Source of the DNA: Fibrobacterales bacterium
GTDB lineage: Bacteria > Fibrobacterota > Fibrobacteria > Fibrobacterales > Fibrobacteraceae
NCBI GenBank assembly: GCA_025997455.1
Contig: BNUP01000133.1
Span: 1-5,758 of the forward strand
Direction of reading: 5' to 3'
Length of the DNA: 5,758 bases
The notes beneath the pieces were generated by a model. The model was not told the DNA's origin, searched no databases, and saw nothing but the letters and a program-made list of their open reading frames with translations. Shown here piece after piece: positions 5,312 through 5,758 of the stretch. Both the position numbers and the translations under genes were made by a program. How positions within the stretch are numbered: the stretch's first letter is position 1; every line of letters starts with the position of its first letter.

Positions 5312-5412
5312 AAAAGCCCCAGACACTCCCTGCACATAAAAACTCACAAGTCCGTTGCTGCTTTCGCCCTGGCGATTTGCCCGCAAATAATCATTGCAAG
5401 GGGTCTGGAACC
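5310..5412 (-). ncRNA. Candidate minus-strand structured RNA with U-tract terminator
   Basis: Read on the minus strand, a TATATT -10-like box (5424-5419) would start transcription near 5412. The RNA could then fold end to end: GGUUCCAGAC (5412-5403) with GUCUGGGGCU (5324-5315), using some G-U pairs, followed inward by CCCUUGCA (5402-5395) with UGCAGGG (5334-5328). Immediately after the closing strand comes a run of six U (5315-5310), as in an intrinsic terminator. The interior has further dyads: ATTTGC-CC-GCAAAT (5375-5388) and TCGCC-CT-GGCGA (5364-5375). The tip, CAGGGCGAAAGCAGCA (5370-5355), loosely recalls the SRP RNA tip, but its tetraloop stem is too short for a normal 4.5S RNA. No -35 match was found. 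It could also be a dispersed palindromic repeat or only the terminator of a convergent transcript. Confidence 0.3.
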
Positions 5413-5446
5413 AAGGGGAATATAGAAAATCACGCGGCAGTGCAGG

Positions 5447-5486
5447 GTGGGGTATAGGGTGTGGCGTGTAGGGTGTGGGGTATAGA
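5447..5486. repeat. G/T-rich GGGTGTGGGGTATAG low-complexity repeat
   Basis: Degenerate units of GGGTATAG and GGGTGTGG alternate here. The stretch 5457-5484 is related in inverted orientation to 1819-1846 (about 25 of 28 bases). The style also resembles the G/T-rich tract at the start of the window. Open frames across it on the minus strand are rich in Tyr, Thr, Pro and His, as expected from repeat sequence, and I do not regard them as genes. Confidence 0.7.
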
Positions 5487-5510
5487 GGACTCGGCGGTGC
5501 AAGAATTGAG

Positions 5511-5535
5511 AGTGTAAAGTGTAAAGTGTAAAGTT
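5511..5535. repeat. AGTGTAA heptamer, three tandem copies
   Basis: AGTGTAA occurs three times without gaps (5511-5517, 5518-5524, 5525-5531) and is followed by AGTT. The same motif with the same AGTT end is found once at 448-458 and once inverted at 487-497, so it is a dispersed heptamer family. Heptamers keep no reading frame, which agrees with a non-coding repeat. Confidence 0.85.
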
Positions 5536-5551
5536 GGGAGGAGAGATGCAG

Positions 5552-5571
5552 GGGCGGCATTTATGCCGCCC
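5552..5571. repeat. Strong GC hairpin GGGCGGCAT / ATGCCGCCC
   Basis: A perfect 9-bp stem (5552-5560 with 5563-5571) separated by TT. No T-run follows closely enough on either strand to make it a clear terminator, although it is the strongest hairpin after yejE on the + strand and might limit read-through or protect the 3' end of the mRNA. It shares the GGGCGGC/GCCGCC core with the tandem array starting at 5592. Confidence 0.75.
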
Positions 5572-5591
5572 TTCCGTAGGGGGCGACCATT

Positions 5592-5758
5592 GCCGCCATT
5601 GTTTATACAGATTATCACAATTTCTTTTTAGTTGGGCGGCTATACTTATTGCCGCCATTGTTTATACAGATTATCTCAGGTTTCTTTTTAATTGGGCGGC
5701 TATACTTATTGCCGCCATTGTTTATACAGATTATCTCAGGTTTCTTTTTAATTGGGCG
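5592..5758. repeat. Tandem array of about 60-bp units, cut by the window end
   Basis: Three units begin at 5592 (59 bp), 5651 (60 bp) and 5711 (48 bp to the window end). Units 2 and 3 are identical over the 48 visible bases; unit 1 differs by three substitutions and one single-base gap. Each unit starts GCCGCCATTGTTTATACAG and ends with GGGCGGC and TATACTTATT, so each junction forms a hairpin GGCGGC - 10-nt loop - GCCGCC (5635-5656, 5695-5716). The array probably continues beyond 5758. No reading frame is supported. Confidence 0.92.

Noticed and set aside
5310..5412. Firm call of SRP (4.5S) RNA on the minus strand
   Set aside because: The CAGG/AGCA loop pair and a GNRA tetraloop are there, but the stem between them is only two pairs, an extra C-A mismatch follows, and the highly conserved GGAAGGAAGCAGC sequence is not matched; kept only as an unnamed RNA candidate.
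5243..5658. Overlapping minus-strand open frames of 62-105 codons after yejE
   Set aside because: They cross repeat sequence (Thr/Pro/His/Tyr-rich translations), overlap each other in different frames and show no known domain.
5592..5758. CRISPR array
   Set aside because: The whole 59-60-bp unit is repeated, with no variable spacers, and no cas gene is present.

Overview
The window carries five complete genes, all on the + strand, between two repeat-rich non-coding flanks. The genes are an AT-leaning set typical of a Gram-negative bacterium: an ExbD-type energy-transducing subunit and YejB/YejE-type inner-membrane permeases imply an inner and outer membrane. The flanks are full of short hairpin repeats of the TGTCATTC...GAATCC and GGGTCAAGCCC...TGACA kinds, heptamer repeats and G/T-rich low-complexity tracts. 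I cannot name the phylum from sequence alone. Repeat-loaded spacers of this sort are familiar from Fibrobacter- or Bacteroidetes-like and host-associated genomes, but that is only an impression.

Layout. 1-693 has no convincing gene. It holds a long poly-G tract, a perfect 18-bp GC palindrome, two related hairpin repeats, an AT-rich 16-bp operator-like palindrome, heptamer repeats, and a partial copy of the start of ychF. 694-1812 is ychF, a universally conserved Obg-family P-loop NTPase. 1813-1919 is a spacer with another low-complexity repeat. 1920-5311 is a tight cluster exbD - CDF zinc transporter - yejB - yejE: exbD stop and transporter start are directly adjacent (TAAATG), the transporter and yejB overlap by one base (TGATG), and yejB and yejE are 6 bp apart. 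5312-5758 has no convincing gene. It holds a minus-strand structured-RNA candidate ending in a U-tract, G/T-rich and heptamer repeats, a strong GC hairpin, and a tandem array of about 60-bp units that runs off the window end.

How the genes may work together. The four-gene cluster is transport-oriented: a proton-channel partner subunit, a divalent-metal (probably Zn) exporter, and the two membrane subunits of a peptide-type ABC importer. The natural partners ExbB/TolQ, the Yej ATPase and the Yej binding protein are not in the window, so these systems must be completed from elsewhere or rewired.

Most interesting points. (1) A 48-bp duplication of the ychF start with an inverted 13-bp piece of the same codons; together they form a new extended -10 promoter (TGCTATAAT) and a leader that could fold into three successive hairpins, the last enclosing the ychF start codon. 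(2) A minus-strand unit of about 100 nt just after yejE with a -10-like box, a long end-to-end hairpin and a U-tract, whose tip loosely resembles the SRP RNA tip. (3) Inverted low-complexity repeats flanking the four-gene cluster. (4) The terminal 60-bp tandem array. Nothing here is proven to be a new system; the ychF leader and the minus-strand RNA candidate deserve the first look.
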